Origin: Geotalea sp. SG265 | GTDB lineage: Bacteria > Desulfobacterota > Desulfuromonadia > Geobacterales > Geobacteraceae | Length of the DNA stretch: 64,000 nt | Reading direction: 5' to 3' | Assembly (NCBI RefSeq): GCF_022808985.1 | Contig: NZ_JAKZFT010000007.1 | Span: 153,820-217,819 of the forward strand | Shown here: piece by piece, positions 48,448-57,504 of the stretch | How positions within the stretch are numbered: position 1 is the stretch's first letter | How the letters are laid out: every line of letters begins with the position of its first letter | Notes under the pieces: generated by a model | What the model was told of the DNA's origin: nothing | The model's input: the letters and a program-made list of their open reading frames with translations, nothing else | Database searches by the model: none | Program-made: the position numbers and the translations under genes

Positions 48448-48621
48448 ATGCAATGCCCGGTATGCGCTGATAGTAGGCGTGTGGAAATAAACCTGAAGTC
48501 AGATGGATATACCCCATACATGTTCGAGTGCGGCAGCTGTGGAGCGCTCTGGGTGTTGGCGGGTACAGCCACACTGGCCGTTACAGAACAGTGCAAGAAG
48601 ATGGAGGAGATCCCTTTGTGA
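48448..48621 (+). CDS. small Zn-ribbon protein (CPVC...CGSC)
   Basis: 57 residues from ATG 48448, which has AGGGG at 6 nt; a GTG at 48430 is also open. Cys pairs CPVC (residues 3-6) and CGSC (about 29-32) suggest a one-metal ribbon. It lies 21 bp after another ribbon gene and converges on the flavoprotein gene. Confidence 0.6.
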   Translation: MQCPVCADSRRVEINLKSDGYTPYMFECGSCGALWVLAGTATLAVTEQCKKMEEIPL

Positions 48622-48693
48622 AGAAGGGTATCGGTGCGGCCCTTTCCGGATGCGGCATCCCGAGGTTCGCCTTCACCTACAATGTGGCAATGA

Positions 48694-50178
48694 TCATCTG
48701 AAAGATCGCCTGAACCCGCCGGTAGCGTGCCGCAGGGCCGCACCGGCCCCGGCTATCCTGCCGAAGGCGAGGGCTTCAGCAATATTCCCCCCACCCTGAT
48801 AGATCAGGCCCCACATGGACCCAAGCTCGCCGGCGCTGTAAAGCCCTGGAATGGGTTCGCCAAAGGGATCGGTTACCTCCGCCTTTTCATTGCGTTTTGG
48901 CCCTCCTTGCGTGTTGAGCAGGCAGGGATAGATTTCCAGGGCATGGAACGGTCCGGTTTCGATCAAGGCGGTGAGAGGGGCATGGGGCAGTTCCCTGTCG
49001 TAAAGGGAATCGCGTCCGGCGCGAACACTCCTATTCCACAGCTCGACGGTATGCTGCAGTGTCTTTGCATCCACTCCGATTTTTCCAGCCAGTCCGGACA
49101 AAGTTTCATCCCTGATGATCCAGCCGTTCATGATCTCCACGCTGTTGTCCTTGCTCCACGTATGTTGTACCCCTGCATAGCCCAGGCCCGCTGTTCGTGA
49201 TACCGGACCACGCTTGCGGGTAGCTTCATCGAAGAGCAGATAAGAGGGGATGCGTGGATAGGTCAGGGATTGGCTGTCGAAGAAGTCGACGGACAGCAGG
49301 CCTGCATGCCGCTCGATCGCCCCTTCGTTGACAAACCGCTTGCCGGACCTGTCGACGAGGATCTGTCCTGCTGCTCCGATAGCTATCAGCAGGGCAGATT
49401 CAAACTGGGGCACTTTGATGCCGAATGCGCAGGATACGCCATTCATATGCCATAACCCGGCTCCCACCTTCTGGGCCAGCCGGACGCCATCGCCCCGATT
49501 GCCCTGGTGCCCCAGAGTATAGAGCGGACTGCCCTTTGCATGGTTTCGCAGCATTTCGGCATCGGAACCATAGCCGCCGGTCGTCAAAACAACCCCGTCC
49601 CGGGCACGGATCAGCAACTTCTTATCCCGGATGCTGGCCATGATGCCGGTAACTGCGCCATCAGGGCCGGTCAACAACCTTTCTGCAGGAGCCTGGGTCA
49701 GAACGGGGATGCCTCTGGCTTCTACTGCCCCGGAGAGCAGCAGCCACAGATTCTGCGCAAAGGCAGTTGCACCCTTGTGCGGACCTTTGATCACATATCT
49801 CTTGATCGCCTCTGCGCCAGGGATGTCCGGATAACTGGCCCCGCCGTAGGTCAGCACCTCAACACCCTCTTGCAAATTTTTCAGCCACGCAATTGTCTTG
49901 CTTGATTCTTCAACAAAGGCCCGGATCAACCCATCATCTTTCTCAGAATGTGAATACTCATAGAGAGCCGAAATGTAGCTGACCGCCTTGTCGGTCTCCC
50001 CGGGGGAGGCAAATCCCCCGAATGAGACCAGGGTATTGCCACCACCCCGGGAGGTACTCTCCAGAATCAGTACCTCGGCTCCCGCGTCATGGGCGGCTAT
50101 GGCAGCCGCTGCGCCGGCACCGCCATAGCCGATGACAACCACATCAAAGGTTTTGTCCCAACTGGCTGACGGATTCAT
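48694..50178 (-). CDS. FAD-dependent reductase/dehydrogenase (fumarate reductase/KstD-like)
   Basis: 494 residues from ATG 50178 (MNPSASWDKTFDVVVIGYGGAGAAAAIAAHDAGAEVLILE). The dinucleotide-binding motif, the GGGNTLVSFGGF segment, VLTTGGYGSDAEM and the C-terminal GLYSAGELGSMWG..IYQGGGNIAEALAFGRIAG match the FAD_binding_2 family (fumarate reductase, 3-ketosteroid dehydrogenase). It is the last gene of the bss run, 37 bp after the FadL-like gene. The substrate is unknown; it has no role in the textbook toluene pathway. Confidence 0.75.
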   Translation of the reverse strand: MNPSASWDKTFDVVVIGYGGAGAAAAIAAHDAGAEVLILESTSRGGGNTLVSFGGFASPGETDKAVSYISALYEYSHSEKDDGLIRAFVEESSKTIAWLKNLQEGVEVLTYGGASYPDIPGAEAIKRYVIKGPHKGATAFAQNLWLLLSGAVEARGIPVLTQAPAERLLTGPDGAVTGIMASIRDKKLLIRARDGVVLTTGGYGSDAEMLRNHAKGSPLYTLGHQGNRGDGVRLAQKVGAGLWHMNGVSCAFGIKVPQFESALLIAIGAAGQILVDRSGKRFVNEGAIERHAGLLSVDFFDSQSLTYPRIPSYLLFDEATRKRGPVSRTAGLGYAGVQHTWSKDNSVEIMNGWIIRDETLSGLAGKIGVDAKTLQHTVELWNRSVRAGRDSLYDRELPHAPLTALIETGPFHALEIYPCLLNTQGGPKRNEKAEVTDPFGEPIPGLYSAGELGSMWGLIYQGGGNIAEALAFGRIAGAGAALRHATGGFRRSFR

Positions 50179-50215
50179 ACCGATTCCAGGATGCTTTTCT
50201 GCACCATCAGGCTTT

Positions 50216-51577
50216 TTAAAATCTGTAGGTATAGGCAATACTGAAGTTGTCCTGTGAATGCACCAGCCGTGTAGTCGGACTGTCGAACGATTCCTCGAAG
50301 GCGTGGGAATAGGCAAAATCTACCGTGCTTGCCGCCGAGAAATCATACGAAAATCCTGCTGATGCATGCTTGGTGGGAATGGCTGGAATGACCGCAATCA
50401 CTGTATCGGAGCGCATAGCCTGGCTGGCAATGCGCCCACCGGTACGTAACGCCCATGGCCCCGTTCGGTATGCCACACCAAAGGAGTATATCATCTGATC
50501 CTTGTAGTTCTGCGGTAATCGGATTTCGATGTTCTTACCGTCATCGGCCACGAAGGTGACATTGAGGTCTTTCACCGCATTTTCCCAGAAAACGCGAGAG
50601 ATATCTGCAACCACCAACCAATGTTCGTTGATTTGGTGACTAACGCCAATATCCAGATGGGCTGGCATCTGCAAGCCGCGCAACTTTATTTCACCCTTGA
50701 GCGGGATCTGTCCCGCACTCCCATCGATTGCGGTCATGGTGGCATTGCCTTCCATGTCGGCCATCTGGCTTTCCATGGTGTACGCGGCGCCCAGGATAGT
50801 GCCCTTGGACAGCTTGTAGATCATCCCGGTCCGAGCGCCGAAACCCCATGCATCTATGCCACTAGCCAGGGGGTGATCTTTCGTCATGCTAAAATGAGCG
50901 CCGCGCAAGTCTGGAAGTCCTCCCAGGACAGGGAGCAAGCTGCCAGTGACGCGCCCCCCCTGGATAAGGGCGCCCACCTCTTCTGCCGGCAACAGGAGTC
51001 CCAGGTTCAAACCTTCCCACATTGCATCGAGAGCGGCCCCTATGGTCAAATTTTCGCTGACATCGTAGCTTATTGCGAAGGGGATGTTCAAAACCAGCAG
51101 ACGGCTGGAATTTTCCAGCCCCGTGTTCAGATTGCCGGAAGCACGGGAGAGAAAGGTGTCCCTTCCATACTCGGTGCCCAGGCCACCTTGGGCGAAAGCG
51201 CCAAATCCAACCGTCAGGGGGGCGGCACGATAGACAAATGCCGCTTCTGGCGCAACATATGGGCCACGGTTATGGGCGTGGGAGTCAGACGAGGCCTTTT
51301 CCCCTGTTGCCTTGTTTTCGGCTGAGATATCGGTCATGACAACGTCGAGGCCCAGGTGTATTTCAGAGCCGGCATTCATCAGCGACAGTGTTGTCGGATT
51401 AGTCATCATCCCCGCAGCACCCACATCAAACGCCGTTGCTGCCCCCCCCATGCCGCGGGATATGGGACCGAACCCCTCCAACCGGAACACATCGGTTGCG
51501 TAAGCCACTTGCAATGTAGCCGACAATACGATTGCGACCATTGCCACTGTATGGAATGTTACAAATTTATATTTCAT
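50216..51577 (-). CDS. FadL/TodX-type outer-membrane hydrocarbon channel
   Basis: 453 residues with signal peptide (cleavage near AYATDVFRLEG). The mature N-terminus (FGPISRGMGGAATAFDVGAAGMMTNPTTLSLM) follows the FadL hatch pattern, and the barrel ends in IAYTYRF. FadL relatives such as TodX and TbuX carry toluene through the outer membrane. Location in the bss operon strongly suggests toluene uptake here. Confidence 0.82.
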   Translation of the reverse strand: MKYKFVTFHTVAMVAIVLSATLQVAYATDVFRLEGFGPISRGMGGAATAFDVGAAGMMTNPTTLSLMNAGSEIHLGLDVVMTDISAENKATGEKASSDSHAHNRGPYVAPEAAFVYRAAPLTVGFGAFAQGGLGTEYGRDTFLSRASGNLNTGLENSSRLLVLNIPFAISYDVSENLTIGAALDAMWEGLNLGLLLPAEEVGALIQGGRVTGSLLPVLGGLPDLRGAHFSMTKDHPLASGIDAWGFGARTGMIYKLSKGTILGAAYTMESQMADMEGNATMTAIDGSAGQIPLKGEIKLRGLQMPAHLDIGVSHQINEHWLVVADISRVFWENAVKDLNVTFVADDGKNIEIRLPQNYKDQMIYSFGVAYRTGPWALRTGGRIASQAMRSDTVIAVIPAIPTKHASAGFSYDFSAASTVDFAYSHAFEESFDSPTTRLVHSQDNFSIAYTYRF

Positions 51578-51628
51578 TTTTTCACCTTTACTGAGAGTTG
51601 TTTTTTGCCTCTGTTAATTGCCAACTGG

Positions 51629-53338
51629 TCACTTGGGTAAAAGAAGTTTTTTAAACAGGTTTGGAAGCTGTTCCATATTGCTGACAAACTGGATCATGTC
51701 ACCATATTCTTCCGACAGGGCAGTTTTGTTCATGGGGTCGCATTCAAGCCCCAGGGTCAGCAGATTTATCTTCTTTTTCTTACAGTAAGCGATGGCGTCA
51801 CGCACCCCGCACCCCCAGTTGGATGCCCCATCGGTGATATGGATGATAAATGGTTTGCGGGCGCCGGGCTTAAGGCTTATTGCCGTGGCGATGATGGCCT
51901 CGCCTGAAGCGGTCCTGCCATGTGGAGTGACGGAAAAGAATTGGCCCTGCTTGAAAATTTCGGTGATGCGGCAGGTCTCATTCCGTTCGTTGTAAGCAAA
52001 GATTCTGGCATTGGCATTGTAATCATGGATGGCGGTGAAGAGGGTCTGATAGATCAGTTCTGCCTTGGTCCATTTGGTGGGCTCCGACATTGAACCGGTA
52101 CAATCCACAAGGAGAACGATATCGTTGTGCAATTCGAACTTCGTTTTCTTCAAGTTGAAAATAGAACCGGATGTGGGCGCCCGATACAAGCGCCTGCGAT
52201 CGATCCTGCCCGAATCCAGCCCTCTGCTGAAGGAGATGTTTCGCTGGGCAGCCAGTTGAAGCACTGTTTTCAGCTTGTAGAGAAGGGCGTTATCGATATT
52301 TCTCTTCGCCGGCATGACGATATCATTGCCTTCAACGCGAACCACATCGTCAAAATTGGCCACGAGCAATCGTACCTGCTCGGTGAAATCCACATGCTTC
52401 GTCTCCAGATTGCTTTCTATCTCGTCGGCATAACTCAGGAGGGTTGATTTGGCTGCTTCCGTTTCCTGATCTTCCCGTGCCATTTCTTCCGTGAAGTCCG
52501 TAGAAAGCAGAAAGGGGTCCTTCCTGTCGGCCGGCCAGAATTTGACCATTTCCAGCAGGTCCTTGAATATGGAGGTATACCGGTTCAATCGGTATTCACA
52601 GCGCTCGGTCACGCTCGGCAGAGCGGGGCAGCTTGTGATCAGATCTTCCACAATGGAGTTAAGAAGTGCCATGGGCTTGGTATAGGGCTGGTTTGCCGAG
52701 GTTCTTCCAGCCATTTCCACCACGGAATGGTCTTCGTAAGGAACTTTGTAGGCTTCCTGTTTCGCATCGGCGGCAATCCGCCACCAGATGTGCAGCAGTT
52801 CGCCGAATGAGGGGGGGCTGATGAACTGTTTTGCTGCCTTTGCAATCTCCCACTCCCGGGCTTTTTCCGCATACAGGCCGAAAATGCTCTTGTTGGCAAC
52901 GAGATCCGCATAAACCTTTTCTGCAATATCCAGATAGAGGTAAAATTTGTACGCATACTGGGGGGGGAGGTTGAGTCTTGCCTCGGCCAGCTTCACGACA
53001 TGGTCGGTCCATTCCGTCTTCAGGTAGGCTCCTCGGATGGCGAGCCCTATGGCAATGTCGGCCTGAACTGCGGGGATCGGATAGCGTCCCAGGATCGGTG
53101 AAGGATCAAGTTCGATGCTGTCGGGCTGGGTAATGGGCATTCCTTCCCAGACCACGCTGCCGCTGTTCCTGCCCACTTGAGAAACCATCTTTCTGATGCC
53201 GCGCAGCAATTTCGCCAGTTCCAGCATCTCAACAGGCGATTTGTCCCTGCGCCAGTATTCGGAAAAACCGTTTTCACCGGCTATCAGGAAACGTTTCGGA
53301 GCTCTACCGTCCCGAGAGATTTTTTCGGAATGAATCAT
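51629..53338 (-). CDS. von Willebrand factor A-domain protein, partner of the BssE ATPase
   Basis: 569 residues. An all-helical N-terminal part is followed by a C-terminal VWA domain whose metal site reads LLVDCTGSMSE (D-C-T-G-S, a variant of DxSxS), then TASGEAI and HITDGASNWGCG. It overlaps almost directly with bssE (2-bp gap). MoxR-type ATPase plus VWA pairs (for example NorQ/NorD, CbbQ/CbbO) remodel or insert metals into enzymes, so a role in benzylsuccinate synthase maturation or repair is likely but inferred. Confidence 0.8.
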   Translation of the reverse strand: MIHSEKISRDGRAPKRFLIAGENGFSEYWRRDKSPVEMLELAKLLRGIRKMVSQVGRNSGSVVWEGMPITQPDSIELDPSPILGRYPIPAVQADIAIGLAIRGAYLKTEWTDHVVKLAEARLNLPPQYAYKFYLYLDIAEKVYADLVANKSIFGLYAEKAREWEIAKAAKQFISPPSFGELLHIWWRIAADAKQEAYKVPYEDHSVVEMAGRTSANQPYTKPMALLNSIVEDLITSCPALPSVTERCEYRLNRYTSIFKDLLEMVKFWPADRKDPFLLSTDFTEEMAREDQETEAAKSTLLSYADEIESNLETKHVDFTEQVRLLVANFDDVVRVEGNDIVMPAKRNIDNALLYKLKTVLQLAAQRNISFSRGLDSGRIDRRRLYRAPTSGSIFNLKKTKFELHNDIVLLVDCTGSMSEPTKWTKAELIYQTLFTAIHDYNANARIFAYNERNETCRITEIFKQGQFFSVTPHGRTASGEAIIATAISLKPGARKPFIIHITDGASNWGCGVRDAIAYCKKKKINLLTLGLECDPMNKTALSEEYGDMIQFVSNMEQLPNLFKKLLLPK

Positions 53339-53340
53339 CG

Positions 53341-54219
53341 CTATTCTCGGGTGTGCTGTTGCCAGGCATGGTCGAACAGGACGTATTCATTGCTGACCCC
53401 CTCGGTGTACCCCTTATTGACATGCAGGCCGATCAACACCGACTCCAGCGCCTCCTGGCTGGTCTGAAGGCTGACCGCCAAGGCCTGCCGCAAGCTTGCA
53501 CCGACTGCCATCATATCGCCGATCATCAGGGCAGTTCTGGTCGATACGTCGATCCTGAGATCGGAGTGGCCTCTCAGGAAGTTAAGGGCGGAGATGATGT
53601 CGTCTGCCTGCTCAGCGGTGATGCCGGTTTTTTTCACCAGCACCTCTTTTTCCACCTCGTTTGGCAGATAATCCATCAGCAAAAAGTAAAAACGATCGCG
53701 TAGGGCGGCATCGAGAAGTTCGGTCCCGACAAAGTCATCCCCTTCATTCAAGGTGGCAAAGAACACCACCCCTTCCGCCACGTTTACCTGCCCCAACTCT
53801 TCCAGCCAGACCTCACGGCTGTCGGACAAGAGGGAGAAAAGCATATTCAAGGCCTTCGGGTGCTCCGGCCGATTGATCTCTTCCAGGTGAATGACACAGT
53901 TGGGGGTCTGGATTGCCTCGGGGAAAAGAAACTGTTTGTATTTCGTCTCGCCGGCTTCCAGCGCGTATTCACCGAACAGCTGGCCAGGTTCGGAAAGTAT
54001 GCCGACTTGAAACGTCGATAAAGGGCGCTGGTAGATGGCGGCATACTGCCTTACCAGGGAAGATTTTCCACATCCCTGCCTACCGGAGATCAGCACGTTC
54101 ACCGGTTTTTTTTGCGATAGCTGGTGGATCTTTTCGAAGATATCCGCCAAGTCCTTGCTTACATAAAAATAGGGATCTTCCTGGGGTACCGATAAATTAT
54201 TCTCTTTGCTGGCTGACAT
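53341..54219 (-). CDS. bssE: MoxR/NorQ-type AAA+ ATPase BssE
   Basis: 292 residues from ATG 54219 (GAGGA at 8 nt); the frame is open to 54348. Walker A GRQGCGKSS, Walker B VIHLEEINR, sensor region FFATLNEGDDFVG and an arginine-finger area LLDAALRDRF are present. It follows bssB, the usual place of bssE in toluene clusters, and is coupled to a VWA gene. Its role in assembling or activating the synthase is inferred from conservation of this pairing. Confidence 0.87.
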   Translation of the reverse strand: MSASKENNLSVPQEDPYFYVSKDLADIFEKIHQLSQKKPVNVLISGRQGCGKSSLVRQYAAIYQRPLSTFQVGILSEPGQLFGEYALEAGETKYKQFLFPEAIQTPNCVIHLEEINRPEHPKALNMLFSLLSDSREVWLEELGQVNVAEGVVFFATLNEGDDFVGTELLDAALRDRFYFLLMDYLPNEVEKEVLVKKTGITAEQADDIISALNFLRGHSDLRIDVSTRTALMIGDMMAVGASLRQALAVSLQTSQEALESVLIGLHVNKGYTEGVSNEYVLFDHAWQQHTRE

Positions 54220-54363
54220 ACGATGGGTCCTCACGGTGATCTTCAGGTAAGGGTGATGGGTATTGGCGGTACCGGCGTCGGTACCGCCTTCTTCTGGTGT
54301 GTGATAAGGGATGTCATCAAAGCCCGCGGACCCGATTGCGCAGGTCACAATGCCTGACCCGTG

Positions 54364-54591
54364 TCACACATGTTCTCTGAAGCTGAGCTTGCCGACTTCA
54401 TGTTTGGCGCAGGTCATCCCGTGTACGTCCGTTACCCATCGTTTCCAGACGCCACCCAATGTATTTCTGTTGACGGTGCACTGCCCTCGCAGCGGGTTGG
54501 TGGGATCCGCTATCTGCCATTTGCATGTTTGACAAGGTTTCTTCGTGCCTGCCTCTTCGTGCATCATGTTTTCATTGCTTGTTGCGCTCAT
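54364..54591 (-). CDS. bssB: benzylsuccinate synthase beta subunit
   Basis: 75 residues with four Cys (C20, C23, C38, C61: PCQTC, GQC, TCAKH), the ligands of the small subunit's [4Fe-4S] cluster in this enzyme. Conserved Trp-rich core VWKRWVTD. It lies 66 bp after bssA and covers part of the alpha subunit in the known complex. Confidence 0.93.
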   Translation of the reverse strand: MSATSNENMMHEEAGTKKPCQTCKWQIADPTNPLRGQCTVNRNTLGGVWKRWVTDVHGMTCAKHEVGKLSFREHV

Positions 54592-54657
54592 TGTTCCTCC
54601 TGTCTCGGGATACCTGGAGACATCCCGCTACGGATGTCTCCAGCTTCGATGAATTGG

Positions 54658-57246
54658 TTAAAGTTGCGTATTCAGGTATTGCAGGTCATCGGCACCGAAG
54701 GCCTGTTCGTTTCTGGCAATGATGGTGTTCTGGCCATAGGTGGGGATATCGACAAAGCGGGCACTGAATCCTGAAACCCTGACGATGAGATCCTGATGCT
54801 TTTCCGGTTCCTTTTGCGCGGCCTTCATCTCCGCCGTGCTGACGCAGTTAAACTGGACATGGTCGATGTTGAGTTGCTCCCAGGCGTCCATATAGGATTT
54901 CCAGATGTCAAAACCATGCACGCTGCGCATGATCGGCACGGACAGCCTCTGATTGAGCAAGTTGGCTTTCTGGTTTTTCTGCACCTTCGAAACAGATCTC
55001 AATACCGCGGTGGGGCCTTTCTTGTCGGTCCCCATGTACGGAGAAATGCCCCCGTCGTCACCGGCGTCGCCGCCGAAACGTCCATCCGGTGTGGGGCCGG
55101 TCCGCGACCCGATTTCCATATACAGTCCAACCGCCTGACCTACGGGAAGGACAGGACCGCCAGAGTAATTGGTGATCTTTGACATCTCGCCGCCAATGAT
55201 GTCCTCGTAAAAATCCTTGATGATGGAGTCGGCATAATCGTCATCATTGCCCCATTTGGGCGCATTGAGGAAGTCCTGGCGCATTTCTTCATGACCATCC
55301 CAATTTGCCCGGAGCGCGGCGACCAGCTGGGCCATGGTGTACTTTTTCTCATCGTAGATCAGTTTCTTGATGGCAACCAGGGAATTGGCGGCAACGACCG
55401 TCGTAATGGGGTTATGCCAACCGTTCGGCTGTTCGGAAAGCTCCATGGAATCAATGCCCAGCTCCATACAGCCGTCGTCGATACTGGAGACGAAAGGCAT
55501 CTGCAGGAATTTCGATTCGTAATAACGCATGATGTCTTTGGCGCGGATTACCTTGCTGGTCGCATAGGCATACTGGGTCCTGAACGCTTCCCACAGCTGG
55601 TCGAATGTCTTGAAGGTGGTAGGATCGCCGGTGTGCGGCCCCAGCTGCATCCCCGAATAAGACCAGTCAAACCCATCAGCCAGGACGATTTCCATCATCT
55701 TCGCCGGGAAAATGGAGCCACCCCCTTCGGACCTGGTCTTATGGGTCTTGCGTCTGCCGCAGACACCGGGGGACATGCACAACACCAGGCCCCAGTAATG
55801 GGCCTCTTCATCGGTTGCGCCATTGTTGTTTTTGCTGAATTTGCTGTAATACTTCAGCTGTTCCGTACCGATTACGTCATGCTTGATGGATGGGTATCCC
55901 AGACCATCTCGGATGCACTCGAAAACAAGGCGCTTGGTCTTTTCCCGGCCGACCGGATGCCACCTGAAGACGATGGATGGTTCCGTAGTTCTGATGTTCC
56001 TAGCGCCTTCGAGAATGGCGTCGGTCATGTCGCTGCAGGCATCCACATAGCCGGGCTTGGTGCCGCCAATGGTCAGAATGAAAAGATCGTTGGAACCGGG
56101 GAAGATTTCCCGGTATGCCCGAGACTTTCCTGCACCGTGTTCGGAAATTTTCAGCCGCTCCATCTCGACCATCTCCACCACATCGCTGTGGGTCATGGGC
56201 TGAAAGGATTTTTCCTTGACGCTAATGTTGTAATAGGGCTCCAGCATTTCGTCTTCTTTTTGGGCATACCCGCTGGCATAGCGGTCTATGGCATGACAAA
56301 TCAGGTAGGTATACCATTTGGACTGGAACGCATCTTTTAACCCTTTGCAAGGCTCTGCCGGAACGCGCTGGCTTATCTCTGCAATCTCCAGCAGTTCTTC
56401 CTTTCTGGCAGGGTTTGTTTCGAAGTTCTCGGCAACAATCTTGGCGAGACGGGCATGGCGCCTTGCCCAGTTGATCACGGCTTCATCGGCGATGATCATT
56501 GCCTTCCAGACATCGATCTTGGCTATCCAATCAAGCCCGGTTGTGGCATTCCAGGGGATTTTCTGCATTTCCTTTTTGGCATGCTCGATCTTTTCTTTGG
56601 CCAACTCGATGCGTTTCAGCAACCCGTCTTGCAGCACCGTCTCGTAAGGGGGGCTGATGCTGTTGTATCCGGTGGCGAAACCGGGAGCCTCCATTGTGCT
56701 TACCTGGTACATCTGCAGGAGTTCTTCCTGGGTGAAATACCGCTCCCCCTTGGCCTGCATGCTGTACTTCTTCCAGTATTCATTGATCTCCGCAGCCTCT
56801 TCTTTAGGCTGTGGGGAGTAGTCGCTCATCAGGTAGTCCTGCACCGCCATATAGGCGAGTTCGGGATAGAGGGGGAACATTTCCGGATCTTCGGCGTGGT
56901 AGCCGATGATGAATTCGTCCTGTTGCAGAACCAGCGTGCTTTTATTCAATATATTCGCAAGCCCCAGCGCCCTTCTGATTACCTCCGGCTGCCCTGCGCT
57001 TGCCTTGTGCGCTTCAGTTATGTAGCGCATTCTCTCGATGCCGGCCCGAACCTCCGCATCGACAAATTCTCCGGCCGCGGCATGCTTCCAGCGGCATCGT
57101 GCCTTAAGTCTTTTTGTCCTCTCGGTAGTGGGGCGGGCAAGGTTCTCATGCAGTACTTCGTCCGCTATCTCATTTTCAGCTGGATTTGCTAATGGGAAAT
57201 CGACAACCTTACCATCGTACTTAATGGATGCAGCAACCGTTGACAT
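54658..57246 (-). CDS. bssA: benzylsuccinate synthase alpha subunit (glycyl radical enzyme)
   Basis: 862 residues. The catalytic subunit adds toluene to fumarate, giving (R)-benzylsuccinate. The active-site Cys496 is in MSPGVCGRRK (codon 55759-55761), and the glycyl radical site is Gly826 in RVSGFSARF near the C-terminus. Length and both motifs match known BssA. Alkylsuccinate synthases are relatives, but the bss/bbs context and full motif agreement favour toluene. SD TAGGAGGTAATTC precedes the ATG. Strictly oxygen-sensitive when activated. Confidence 0.97.
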   Translation of the reverse strand: MSTVAASIKYDGKVVDFPLANPAENEIADEVLHENLARPTTERTKRLKARCRWKHAAAGEFVDAEVRAGIERMRYITEAHKASAGQPEVIRRALGLANILNKSTLVLQQDEFIIGYHAEDPEMFPLYPELAYMAVQDYLMSDYSPQPKEEAAEINEYWKKYSMQAKGERYFTQEELLQMYQVSTMEAPGFATGYNSISPPYETVLQDGLLKRIELAKEKIEHAKKEMQKIPWNATTGLDWIAKIDVWKAMIIADEAVINWARRHARLAKIVAENFETNPARKEELLEIAEISQRVPAEPCKGLKDAFQSKWYTYLICHAIDRYASGYAQKEDEMLEPYYNISVKEKSFQPMTHSDVVEMVEMERLKISEHGAGKSRAYREIFPGSNDLFILTIGGTKPGYVDACSDMTDAILEGARNIRTTEPSIVFRWHPVGREKTKRLVFECIRDGLGYPSIKHDVIGTEQLKYYSKFSKNNNGATDEEAHYWGLVLCMSPGVCGRRKTHKTRSEGGGSIFPAKMMEIVLADGFDWSYSGMQLGPHTGDPTTFKTFDQLWEAFRTQYAYATSKVIRAKDIMRYYESKFLQMPFVSSIDDGCMELGIDSMELSEQPNGWHNPITTVVAANSLVAIKKLIYDEKKYTMAQLVAALRANWDGHEEMRQDFLNAPKWGNDDDYADSIIKDFYEDIIGGEMSKITNYSGGPVLPVGQAVGLYMEIGSRTGPTPDGRFGGDAGDDGGISPYMGTDKKGPTAVLRSVSKVQKNQKANLLNQRLSVPIMRSVHGFDIWKSYMDAWEQLNIDHVQFNCVSTAEMKAAQKEPEKHQDLIVRVSGFSARFVDIPTYGQNTIIARNEQAFGADDLQYLNTQL

Positions 57247-57271
57247 GAATTACCTCCTATGTGGGCATTGT

Positions 57272-57445
57272 TTAGGATTTCTTGAATGTTTTGCATGACG
57301 GAGAATCGATCTTTGTCGGCTTTGAAAGCCAATATTTCCCCTTTGCGTCTTCCTTTTCTATGACGCAGTCTCCTTTGCCTGCTTCAAAGTCCCCGGCATT
57401 TTCAGGAACGGCGAAAAAGCATGAGCAATTCTTACATGTGGTCAT
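57272..57445 (-). CDS. bssC: benzylsuccinate synthase gamma subunit
   Basis: 57 residues, from ATG 57445 with AAAGGAG at 7 nt. Cys at 4, 7, 9, 27 and 51 (TCKNCSC, GDC, PSC) can bind the small [4Fe-4S] cluster of BssC. It sits between the activase and alpha-subunit genes, the standard bssDCAB order. Confidence 0.93.
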   Translation of the reverse strand: MTTCKNCSCFFAVPENAGDFEAGKGDCVIEKEDAKGKYWLSKPTKIDSPSCKTFKKS

Positions 57446-57504
57446 CGTGAATCTCCTTTATTTGCATAGTTGACATTCTTCGGAATTGGAGGAATACATC
57501 GGGT

